Positions 38,520 through 45,551 of a stretch of DNA of 53,208 bases are shown here, in pieces (position 1 is the stretch's first letter; every line of letters begins with the position of its first letter). A program made the translations under genes and the position numbers. The notes below the pieces were generated by a model. That model saw nothing but the letters and a program-made list of their open reading frames with translations. It was not told where the DNA came from and searched no databases. The stretch is from contig DWVE01000058.1 in assembly GCA_019120375.1 (NCBI GenBank), positions 1 to 53,208 on the forward strand, given 5' to 3'. This DNA comes from Allofournierella_A excrementavium. GTDB taxonomy: Bacteria > Bacillota > Clostridia > Oscillospirales > Ruminococcaceae.

Positions 38520-40718
38520 ATGTATGCAGCAGCGCCAACCGCCGATACGGTGAGCCACGGCAGCTGGGTGTTCATCCGGCAGTTCAGCGGTACGGGCACC
38601 TTTGAGGAACAGGCCCGGTCCGCTCTGTCCGCGCTGAAGGCGGCGGCCTTTTCCGCCGGGATGGAGCCGGAAAGCTACGTGCACATGCGCCTTATCCTGC
38701 GGAATGTTGAGGATGCGCCTGTGGCGATGGAGCAGTGCAGGCACGCTCTGGGCAATGAGCTGCCCTGCCTGACGATCGTACAGGAACCGGCGCTTCAAAA
38801 CGGCAGCTTATTTGCGGCGGAGGCTGCCGGCGTAAAAACGGGCAGCGAAACGGTGCACCGGTATGGCTTCGATGAAAACGGCGTGCCTGCCGCCGCCCGG
38901 GCGGGGGACTTTGTGTACACCTCCGCCTGCCTGTGCGACCCGGCCCTTTCGCTGGAAGACGGGGCACGTCAGGCTTTGGAGAAAATGCTTCGGTCCGCCG
39001 CGGCCGCCGGGGCGCAGCCGGGCAATTTTGTGAAAAACCTCATCACCCTGAAAGACTGCTCCCGTTTTGAAGCGTTCAACAAAATTTACTCGGAATACTT
39101 TGCAATGGCCGAACCGCCCGCGCGCACACTGTACGGCATCGAAGCCCTTGCAGGCGACAGCCCGCTCTCGGTGGAGGGCATCGCCTACCTGGGCGGGCAG
39201 CGCCACAGCTTCAACATCGTGGGCAATACCGCGCCGGGCCTTCCCTTCTGCCAGGCCATGCAGGCGGGCGAGTTTCTGTTCATCTCCGGGCAGGTGGGGA
39301 TCATGGGGCCGGGCGGCACCCCCCTCCTGGGGCTGGAGGAACAGATCGACATGATGGAGCGCATCCTCTACACCATCGGGCTGGGGTGCCACTCCATGCC
39401 GGAACATTTTCTCAAGTTCAATGCCTACATGCGGGATGTTTCCCAGGCGCAGGTCCTGCTTTCCGCCCACACGCCGGCCGCCGTGCCAGGCTCTGTCATT
39501 TCCGTCACGCAGGCGACGGGGCTGGCCCATCCCGCCATCCACTGCGAGATGGACGCGGTGTGCTGCGTGAAACAGTATCGCCGGGAAGAGCCCTTTGCCG
39601 GAAAGAGCCAGTGGCCCGAAGACCTGCAGACGCCCGCTGTGGTCATCGACGAAGAACAGCTGCGGGACAACATCCGGGAGTATCAGGACGCCGTGGAGGC
39701 CTGGGGCTGCAAGATCCGCCCGCACATCAAGACCCACAAGATCCCGGAGATCGCCCGGATGCAGATGGACGCCGGCGCTGTGGGGATCATCTGTTCCAAG
39801 ATCTCGGAGGCCGAAGTCTTCGCCAACGCCGGCATGAACAACATCTTCCTGGCTTATCCCATTATTGGCCGCAGCAAGCTGCTTCGGCTTGCCGCGCTGG
39901 ACCGCAAGGTGGAGAAGCTGTACGTGGAGGTGGAGAGCCTGGAGGGAGCGCGGCAGCTGTCCGCCATGGCGCAGGAGTGCGGTCAGACCTTCCACGTGAT
40001 CGCCAACGTGGACGTGGCGGAATACGGCCGGGTCGGGTTCCCCCTGGAGACGGCGGTGCCGTCCATTCTGGCCGTGTCCCGAATGCCGGGGCTGCAGGTC
40101 GACGGCGTCTATGCCTATGCGTACATGTGCATCCATGGGGGCAAAAGCGCCATCAACGCGCTGGAGGCCGGCGTTGCCGAGGGGCGGCAGATCGTTCACA
40201 TCGCGCAGCAGCTGCGGGAGCAGGGACTGCAGATCCAGATCGTTGCGGGCGGCTCCGCCCCCACCGGGCGCTACACCGCCATGGTGCCCGGTGTGACCGA
40301 GGTGCACCCCGGCACCCATGTGTTCTACGACGCCATGGCCTTCTTTTACGGCATTGTGCCCCAGCAGTACGCCGCCCGGGTGGTGGTGACCGTGGTGGCC
40401 TCCAACGAGAAGCGCCTGGTCATCGACGGAGGCTCCAAAACCTTTTCCACCGACCTTGTGCCGGACTCGCCCCCGCTGAACCTGAACGGCTACGGGTACG
40501 TGGTGGAGGACCCGGACCTGCGTTTCGATCACATGAGCGAGGAGCACGGCATCCTCATCAGCAAGAGCGGCAGGCCGCTTCAGGTCCCCATCGGCACCCG
40601 CCTGAGCATCGTGCCGAATCATATCTGCCCGTGCATCGCCCTGCACGATACTGTTTATATGGAGAACAACGGGCGCCTGCGCCAAGTGCGCGTGGAAGCA
40701 AGAGGAAAGGTCATCTGA
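38520..40718 (+). CDS. Three RidA-like domains fused to a D-serine dehydratase/D-threonine aldolase-fold PLP enzyme
   Basis: A 732-residue, four-part protein. About 10-105, 110-215 and 228-355 are YjgF/YER057c/RidA-like units; only the middle one keeps the arginine of the RidA pocket (PPARTLYGIEAL, Arg202). Residues 366-732 form a fold-type III PLP domain: LQTPAVVIDEEQLRDNI, the Schiff-base lysine RPHIKTHK (Lys404), IANVDVAEYGRVGF, AGGSAPTGRY and a zinc-type HxC motif PNHICPC (His701, Cys703), as in eukaryotic D-serine dehydratase and relatives. RidA normally hydrolyses the enamine/imine released by PLP dehydratases, so the fusion is chemically sensible. The ATG at 38520 is eleven bases after AAGGAG; a GTG at 38511 is too close. 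Substrate probably a 2-amino-3-hydroxy acid (inference). Confidence 0.87.
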   Translation: MYAAAPTADTVSHGSWVFIRQFSGTGTFEEQARSALSALKAAAFSAGMEPESYVHMRLILRNVEDAPVAMEQCRHALGNELPCLTIVQEPALQNGSLFAAEAAGVKTGSETVHRYGFDENGVPAAARAGDFVYTSACLCDPALSLEDGARQALEKMLRSAAAAGAQPGNFVKNLITLKDCSRFEAFNKIYSEYFAMAEPPARTLYGIEALAGDSPLSVEGIAYLGGQRHSFNIVGNTAPGLPFCQAMQAGEFLFISGQVGIMGPGGTPLLGLEEQIDMMERILYTIGLGCHSMPEHFLKFNAYMRDVSQAQVLLSAHTPAAVPGSVISVTQATGLAHPAIHCEMDAVCCVKQYRREEPFAGKSQWPEDLQTPAVVIDEEQLRDNIREYQDAVEAWGCKIRPHIKTHKIPEIARMQMDAGAVGIICSKISEAEVFANAGMNNIFLAYPIIGRSKLLRLAALDRKVEKLYVEVESLEGARQLSAMAQECGQTFHVIANVDVAEYGRVGFPLETAVPSILAVSRMPGLQVDGVYAYAYMCIHGGKSAINALEAGVAEGRQIVHIAQQLREQGLQIQIVAGGSAPTGRYTAMVPGVTEVHPGTHVFYDAMAFFYGIVPQQYAARVVVTVVASNEKRLVIDGGSKTFSTDLVPDSPPLNLNGYGYVVEDPDLRFDHMSEEHGILISKSGRPLQVPIGTRLSIVPNHICPCIALHDTVYMENNGRLRQVRVEARGKVI

Positions 40719-40736
40719 GCATTGAACGGAGAGCAT

Positions 40737-41759
40737 ATGGACAAAAGTATTGAAACCATCGGCAGGATCGGCCTGATCCCGGTGTCGATCATTCCCTGTC
40801 TGGAGGCGGCTGTGCCCTTTGCCCGGCTGCTTTGGGAGAGCGGTATCCCTGTGATCGAGGTGACCTATCGCAGCGCGGCGGCGCTGGGCTCCATGCGCGC
40901 CATCAAAGAGGCGTTCCCCGGCATGCTGGTGGGCGCCGGCACCGTGATGGATCGCAGACAGATCGACGACGCCGCGGCCGCGGGGGTGGATTTTATCGTC
41001 ACCCCCGGTTTCCGGCGGGAGCTTGCCGCCTATTGCCAGCAAAAGGGGATCGCTCATATCCCCGGCATCTCCACCCCCTCGGAGCTGGAGGCCGCCATGG
41101 AAATGGGGTACCGCCAGGTGAAGTTTTTCCCGGCAAAGCCCCTGGGAGGCGCCGAGACCCTGGAGATGATCGGCTCCGCCTACCCGCAGATGCGCTTCAT
41201 CACCACCGGCGGCGTGGAAATGGACAATCTCCGGGAGTACAGCGAGTGCCCCTATGTGCTGGCGGCGGGAGGAGATTTTTTTGCCACCTTCACTGAACTT
41301 CTTGCCCGTGACTGGCAGACCGTGCGGGAAAAGTGCGCCCTGGCCGTGCGCATCGCGCAGGGGTTCGAGCCCGCCTGCTTCCTGCCCGGCCCCGGGGACG
41401 ACGTCGCCGAACAGTGGTGGTCGGACCATTTCTCCTGCACCGCACAGAGCGACAACGACACCCTCAACTGCAAGCTGGCACGGAAGTATTTCCCCCAATT
41501 GTATCCTCAGGGCCTGTTCGGGCACTCCGCTTACGAGCAGATCGCCCGCTTTTACCTGAAGCAAACGGGCCTGACCCGCTGTATGGTCTACGCGGTCAAT
41601 TCCGTCCCGCGCTCGGTGGAGTATTTCACCCGGCGGGGAATGGCAGTCGATCCCTCCTCGCTGATCACAGAGGGTCCGGTGCACGGCTTTGCACTGTGCG
41701 CTCCTGTTGCGGGGCTTCGCCTTGCATTCGTTCAAAAGCGGGTGCTCGGCAACCTTTGA
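40737..41759 (+). CDS. KDPG/KHG aldolase with C-terminal VOC-like domain
   Basis: A 340-residue protein. Residues 1-210 are a 2-keto-3-deoxy-6-phosphogluconate/4-hydroxy-2-oxoglutarate aldolase: VIEVTYRS (Glu41), GAGTVMD, IVTPGF, PGISTPSEL, the Schiff-base VKFFPAK (Lys129) and ITTGGV are all there. Residues 225-340 are an extra domain (HSAYEQIARFYLKQTG..., VNSVPRSVEYFTRRGM..., GLRLAFVQKR) that resembles the glyoxalase-like extension present in some clostridial KDPG aldolases. Class I aldolases of this type cleave 2-keto-3-deoxy-4-hydroxy acids to pyruvate plus an aldehyde. Last gene of the operon, 18 bases after the PLP enzyme, behind CGGAGAG. Confidence 0.9.
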   Translation: MDKSIETIGRIGLIPVSIIPCLEAAVPFARLLWESGIPVIEVTYRSAAALGSMRAIKEAFPGMLVGAGTVMDRRQIDDAAAAGVDFIVTPGFRRELAAYCQQKGIAHIPGISTPSELEAAMEMGYRQVKFFPAKPLGGAETLEMIGSAYPQMRFITTGGVEMDNLREYSECPYVLAAGGDFFATFTELLARDWQTVREKCALAVRIAQGFEPACFLPGPGDDVAEQWWSDHFSCTAQSDNDTLNCKLARKYFPQLYPQGLFGHSAYEQIARFYLKQTGLTRCMVYAVNSVPRSVEYFTRRGMAVDPSSLITEGPVHGFALCAPVAGLRLAFVQKRVLGNL

Positions 41760-41779
41760 CCGTTTTTTGCGGCGGCGCA

Positions 41780-41826
41780 CAAAAAGCGCGGGCGCACCCC
41801 TTCGGGTGCGCCCTGTGTTTTTTCTA
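41780..41826. terminator. Bidirectional terminator after the aldolase
   Basis: A 10-bp stem (41790-41799 with 41804-41813) with a CTTC loop. Plus strand: TGTGTTTTTTCT follows. Minus strand: GCGCTTTTTGTG follows, so it can also end a leftward transcript. Confidence 0.85.
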
Positions 41827-41989
41827 TAAAGGCCCCGCCTTGCCGTCTGCGACCAATCAAAACCTACCGGGTGGCAGGTGGGTGCCCTGTGCCCGGTTTC
41901 TCGCTCCCTTCGTCCGCCTTGGTCCGCGCATGCGCGGGGCGGGAGGTCTGCAATCTGCCGGGCAACTGCCGGGCTCCCTGAATTTGATT
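41781..41989 (-). ncRNA. Candidate orphan small RNA
   Basis: This 283-base gap has no credible gene (the best ORF is 24 codons), yet it holds a full minus-strand transcription unit of about 210 bases: a promoter at 41996-42024 and a hairpin terminator at 41780-41813. Internal features: direct repeats of TGCCGGGC (41957-41964 and 41967-41974 region), a perfect 14-bp palindrome CCGCGCATGCGCGG (41924-41937) and a possible stem ACCGGG/CCCGGT. Its ends match no known RNA that I recognise. It could also be read-through leader or a dispersed repeat. Confidence 0.45.
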
Positions 41990-41995
41990 AGTAGG

Positions 41996-42024
41996 ATTAT
42001 ATCAAGCCGCAACAAATCGAACAA
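41996..42024 (-). promoter_or_regulatory. Promoter of the candidate small RNA
   Basis: TTGTTC (42019-42024), 17-base gap, TATAAT (41996-42001), 19 bases beyond the DUF1292 gene end. Confidence 0.6.
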
Positions 42025-42042
42025 GGCAGGAATGCCGCGTTT

Positions 42043-42369
42043 TTACTGCTCGATGTCGAAGAACTCCTGCAGGCGCTTTTCGAACATCTTGCTCACTTTG
42101 TAGAGCTCTTCGTCGTCCTCGACGATGTCCAGGTATTCGCCGTTCTCGTCCTCGCCCACCTTCATCAGGATCAGCTCGGCCTCGGTCTCTTCCAGCTGCT
42201 TTTCGTCCTCCACATAGGGCACCAGCGCCATATAGTGGGTGTCGTCCAGGTCCGCCGCGTCGATCACCTCAAAGACGTGCTCTTTGCCGTCCTCGTCTTC
42301 CAGGGTGATGAGATCGGGGGTGTAATCGTCCTCTTCCTGCGCGGTGGGGGGCACTTTGGTCTCGGCCAT
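42043..42369 (-). CDS. DUF1292 family acidic protein
   Basis: A 108-residue, strongly acidic protein: PDLITLEDEDGKEHVFEVIDAADLDDTHYMALVPY, then MKVGEDENGEYLDIVEDDEELYKVSKMFEKRL. This matches DUF1292 (YrzB-like), a small protein often found near ruvX and alaS in Firmicutes; here it stands alone with its own promoter. Function unknown. The ATG follows GAGGAG at seven bases. No clear terminator follows; the small-RNA promoter is directly behind it. Confidence 0.92.
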   Translation of the reverse strand: MAETKVPPTAQEEDDYTPDLITLEDEDGKEHVFEVIDAADLDDTHYMALVPYVEDEKQLEETEAELILMKVGEDENGEYLDIVEDDEELYKVSKMFEKRLQEFFDIEQ

Positions 42370-42419
42370 GGCGTTCTCCTCTTTTCACGGGCGGCGCACC
42401 GCCGGTTCTTTCTGGTCTT

Positions 42420-42448
42420 AGTGTAACCTGTTTTTCCGCCGCCGTCAA
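42420..42448 (-). promoter_or_regulatory. Promoter of the DUF1292 gene
   Basis: TTGACG (42443-42448), 17-base gap, TACACT (42420-42425). Confidence 0.75.
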
Positions 42449-42513
42449 TCCCCAATCGCCGGGGGCGCGCTGTGAAACTTTTTGCCCTCCCCCTGCTATT
42501 TTGCCCCGGGGTA

Positions 42514-42522
42514 TGCTATAAT
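42514..42522 (+). promoter_or_regulatory. Extended -10 promoter of the cyclophilin lipoprotein gene
   Basis: TGCTATAAT at 42514-42522 (extended -10); no good -35. Confidence 0.6.
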
Positions 42523-42559
42523 ACTGATACATTCTGTTTTCCAGTTAAAGGAGAGAACG

Positions 42560-43351
42560 ATGCGACGTTTTGCTTTTCTTGCCGCCTGCCTGATGGCCGC
42601 CGGGGTGCTGGCCGGCTGCGGCGGCGACCCCGAACCCGGCGACACCATCAAGCGGCAGGCCTATGAATCCGCCGAGGTGCAGTTCACCGCCCCCGCCGAG
42701 GGCGACACCATCGCCATCTTCGACACCAGCGCCGGCGAGGTGCGGGCGGTGCTCTACCCCGACTTTGCGCCCATGGCGGTGGATAACTTCGTGGGCCTTG
42801 CGGAGCAGGACTACTACAACGGTTTGACCTTCCACCGGGCGGAGTACGGCTTTGTGGTGCAGAGCGGCGACGGCACCGGCACCGGCCTGGGCGGTTCCAC
42901 CATCTGGAACGGCAACCCCTTCCCCGCCGAATACACCGACAAACTGCACCATTACGCCGGGGCGCTGTGCGCCGCCAACAGCCCGGACGCCGACCCCTCC
43001 ACCACCAGCCAGTTCTACTTTGTGCAGGCTCTGCCTTCCAGCGTGGACAAGGCAGCCCAGCAGACCCTGACGGATGCGGGGGTGCGCCAGGAAGTGATCG
43101 ACGCCTACGCCGCCGTGGGCGGCCTGCCTTATCTGGACAACACCGACACGGTGTTCGGCCAGGTCTATGAGGGCATGGATGTGGTGGACGCCATCGCCGG
43201 CGGCGAAAAGGGCGAGGACGGCCAGATCCTGGAGCCGGTGACCATCAACTCGGTGACCATCTCCACCTACGGCGCGCCCGACCCCGCGCCCGCCTCCCAG
43301 GCCGCCTCGGAGCCTGCCTCCGGGTCCGCCTCCGCTTCCGCCGCAGAATGA
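42560..43351 (+). CDS. Cyclophilin-type peptidyl-prolyl isomerase lipoprotein
   Basis: A 263-residue exported lipoprotein: MRR, hydrophobic stretch, lipobox VLAGC with Cys20. The cyclophilin domain (about 45-240) has FAPMAVDNFVGLAEQDYYNGLTFHRAEYGFVVQSGD (catalytic-arginine region FHR) and FYFVQA. The loop GLGGSTIWNGNPFPAEY is standard for bacterial forms. It contains an insertion of about 35 residues (SSVDKAAQQTLTDAGVRQEVIDAYAAVGGLPYLDNTDT) as in other secreted clostridial cyclophilins. The C-terminal tail is Ser/Ala-rich. Acts on proteins folding outside the membrane. The ATG follows AAAGGAG at six bases. Confidence 0.93.
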   Translation: MRRFAFLAACLMAAGVLAGCGGDPEPGDTIKRQAYESAEVQFTAPAEGDTIAIFDTSAGEVRAVLYPDFAPMAVDNFVGLAEQDYYNGLTFHRAEYGFVVQSGDGTGTGLGGSTIWNGNPFPAEYTDKLHHYAGALCAANSPDADPSTTSQFYFVQALPSSVDKAAQQTLTDAGVRQEVIDAYAAVGGLPYLDNTDTVFGQVYEGMDVVDAIAGGEKGEDGQILEPVTINSVTISTYGAPDPAPASQAASEPASGSASASAAE

Positions 43352-43360
43352 GTTTTTCCA

Positions 43361-43388
43361 GCCCCGGCCGTGTGCCGGGGCATTTTTT
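43361..43388 (+). terminator. Terminator of the cyclophilin gene
   Basis: An 8-bp stem (43361-43368 with 43374-43381), then ATTTTTT. Confidence 0.85.
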
Positions 43389-43406
43389 GCCGCCGGGGCG
43401 CCTTCG

Positions 43407-43436
43407 TTGGTGCGGCGGGGAGATTTGTGTTATAAT
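43407..43436 (+). promoter_or_regulatory. Promoter of cls
   Basis: TTGGTG (43407-43412), 18-base gap, TATAAT (43431-43436). Confidence 0.68.
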
Positions 43437-43481
43437 ATCCGGTAGAAACTCGTTGTATCAGGAAGAAAGGAAGGGAACGCC

Positions 43482-45074
43482 GTGTCCGCCACCGGAAAGC
43501 AGATGAAAAAAGCCCGGCAGAAGGTCACCAAGGCCAAGCGCCGACTGGGCCGCGGCCTTTACACCCGCACCTTCTTCTTTGTGGTGCTGCTGCTGTTGCA
43601 GATCGTGCTCACCTTCTCCATCCCGGTGGCGCTGGGGCGCTTTTCCGCCTCCTTCTACATCGGGGCGGTGGTGGTCAGCGTGCTGGCGGTGATCGCCCTT
43701 CTGGAGCACGACGGCATCAACCCTGCCTACAAGATGATGTGGATCCTCATCATCCTGCTGATGCCGCCCCTCGGGGTGGTGTTCTATCTCTTCTGGGGGC
43801 ACCGCAACACCACCAACCGCCACGCGCGGCGGATGAACTCCATCTGCGCGCGCCTCAGCCGCACCCTGCCCCAGGACCCGAAGGCCCTGCACCGGCTGGA
43901 AGTGCAGGACAAGGGTCTCGCCCGCAGCGCCCGCTATCTCATCCGCAATGCGGGCGCGCCCCTCTACGCCGACACCCAGAGCGAATACTACGCCTGGGGC
44001 GAGGAGTTCTTCCCCCGCTTTCTGGAAGAGCTGAAAAAGGCCGAGCGCTTCATCTTCATGGAGTACTTCATCCTGAAGCCCGGCTACATGTGGGACACCA
44101 CCCTGGAGATTCTGAAAGAGAAGGCCGCCGCCGGGCTGGACGTGCGCCTTTTGTACGACAGCTGGGGCTGCATGCTCACCATGCCGGAGGACTATGACGA
44201 GCAGCTGCGGGAGTGGGGCATCAAGTGCCACCGCTTCTCCCCCTTCCGCCTGTCGGCCCACATCTCCGACTACACCATGTTCAACCACCGGGACCACCGC
44301 AAGATCACCGTCATCGACGGCAACGTGGGCTTCATCGGCGGGCTGAACTTCGCGGACGAATACATCAACCGCAAAAAGCGCTTCGGCGTTTGGAAGGACA
44401 CCGGCCTGATGCTGCGGGGCAGCGGCGTTTACAACCTCACCGCCCTGTTTTTGGAGACCTGGGACTTCACCACCGGCGAGTCCAGCCGGCTGGAGCAGTT
44501 CGCCCCCACCCTGCGCTTTTCCGCCGACGGCATGGTGCAGCCCTACGGCGACTCGCCCCTGGACGAGGAGGCGGTGGCGGAGAACGTCTACTTCAACATC
44601 CTCCAGCAGGCCACCGACTACGTCTACATCGCCACCCCCTATCTGGTGGTGGACAACGAGATGATAACGACCCTGAGCCTCATCGCCAAGAGCGGCGTGG
44701 ACGTGCGCATCATCACCCCGGGCATCCCGGACAAGAAATACGTCTACTGGGTGACCCAGAGCTACTACTCAGTGCTGATGAAGGCGGGGGTGCGCATCTT
44801 TGAATACAGCCCCGGCTTCATCCACGCCAAGATGTATGTGTCGGACGACAAGACCGCCGTGGTGGGCAGCGCCAACATGGACTACCGCAGCCTCTACCTC
44901 CACTTTGAGAACTGCTGCGTGTTCTACGGCGGGCACATGGTGCAGGACGTGCACGCCGACCTTTTGCGCTGCATGCAGGTGAGCCACGAGGTCACCTGGG
45001 AGGACGTGAAGAACGTGCCGCTGCCCAAGCGGATCTTCCGGGTCATCCTGCGGCTGTTCGCGCCGCTTTTGTGA
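43482..45074 (+). CDS. cls: Cardiolipin synthase, phospholipase-D type
   Basis: A 530-residue membrane enzyme that joins two phosphatidylglycerols into cardiolipin. It has a basic N-terminus, three membrane segments (about 28-50, 55-75, 85-105), then two PLD units. HKD motifs: NHRDHRKITVIDGNVGFIGG (His272, Lys274) and HAKMYVSDDKTAVVGSANMDYRS (His448, Lys450, Asp455). Length is near the 480-510 usual for Firmicutes, with a slightly long basic N-terminus. The start is a GTG at 43482 with AAGGAAGGG upstream. The DUF3842 gene follows by 21 bases. Confidence 0.95.
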   Translation: MSATGKQMKKARQKVTKAKRRLGRGLYTRTFFFVVLLLLQIVLTFSIPVALGRFSASFYIGAVVVSVLAVIALLEHDGINPAYKMMWILIILLMPPLGVVFYLFWGHRNTTNRHARRMNSICARLSRTLPQDPKALHRLEVQDKGLARSARYLIRNAGAPLYADTQSEYYAWGEEFFPRFLEELKKAERFIFMEYFILKPGYMWDTTLEILKEKAAAGLDVRLLYDSWGCMLTMPEDYDEQLREWGIKCHRFSPFRLSAHISDYTMFNHRDHRKITVIDGNVGFIGGLNFADEYINRKKRFGVWKDTGLMLRGSGVYNLTALFLETWDFTTGESSRLEQFAPTLRFSADGMVQPYGDSPLDEEAVAENVYFNILQQATDYVYIATPYLVVDNEMITTLSLIAKSGVDVRIITPGIPDKKYVYWVTQSYYSVLMKAGVRIFEYSPGFIHAKMYVSDDKTAVVGSANMDYRSLYLHFENCCVFYGGHMVQDVHADLLRCMQVSHEVTWEDVKNVPLPKRIFRVILRLFAPLL

Positions 45075-45095
45075 AGAAGAAAGGAAACGTGACAA

Positions 45096-45503
45096 ATGGC
45101 AAAAATCGTTGTGATCGACGGCCAGGGCGGCGGCTTCGGCCGCTCGCTCATTGAAAAACTGCGGGCCGGGGGCTACACCGGCGAAGTGATCGCGGTGGGC
45201 ACCAACGCCGCCGCCACCGCCGCCATGCTCAAGGCGGGGGCCAGCGCCGGGGCCACCGGCGAGAACGCGGTGATCTGGAACGCCGGCAAGGCCCAGATCA
45301 TCGCCGGACCCATCGGCCTGGTGATGGCAAACAGCATGCTGGGCGAGTGCAGCCCGGCCATGGCCACGGCCATCGCCTCCAGCCCCGCCCACAAGGTGCT
45401 CATCCCCGCCACCCGGTGCGGCGCTTCCATCGCGGGGCTGCCGGAACTGCCCCTGGCGGACTACATCGCCGACGCCGCCCGGCGCATCCTGGAACTTGTT
45501 TGA
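45096..45503 (+). CDS. DUF3842 family protein
   Basis: A 135-residue protein beginning MAKIVVIDGQGGGFGRSLIEKLR, a nucleotide-binding-like glycine loop, with conserved VGTNAAATAAMLKAGA, GENAVIWNA, GPIGLVMANSMLGE and CGASIAGLPELPLADYI. It matches DUF3842, a clostridial family without known role. The Rossmann-like start suggests binding of a nucleotide cofactor. Cytoplasmic; second gene of the cls operon, ending at a strong terminator. Confidence 0.9.
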   Translation: MAKIVVIDGQGGGFGRSLIEKLRAGGYTGEVIAVGTNAAATAAMLKAGASAGATGENAVIWNAGKAQIIAGPIGLVMANSMLGECSPAMATAIASSPAHKVLIPATRCGASIAGLPELPLADYIADAARRILELV

Positions 45504-45515
45504 ATACGCCATATC

Positions 45516-45551
45516 GCCCGCGCCCCCTCCTTTGGGGGCGCGGGCTTTTTT
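45516..45551 (+). terminator. Terminator of the cls-DUF3842 operon
   Basis: A 12-bp GC stem (45516-45527 with 45534-45545), 6-base loop, then TTTTTT. It lies next to the end of the convergent ATPase gene. Confidence 0.92.

Noticed and set aside
38808..41780. A 990-codon minus-strand open frame
   Set aside because: It is antisense to the PLP fusion and aldolase genes, rich in His/Gly/Ala without motifs, and has no ribosome binding site or promoter.
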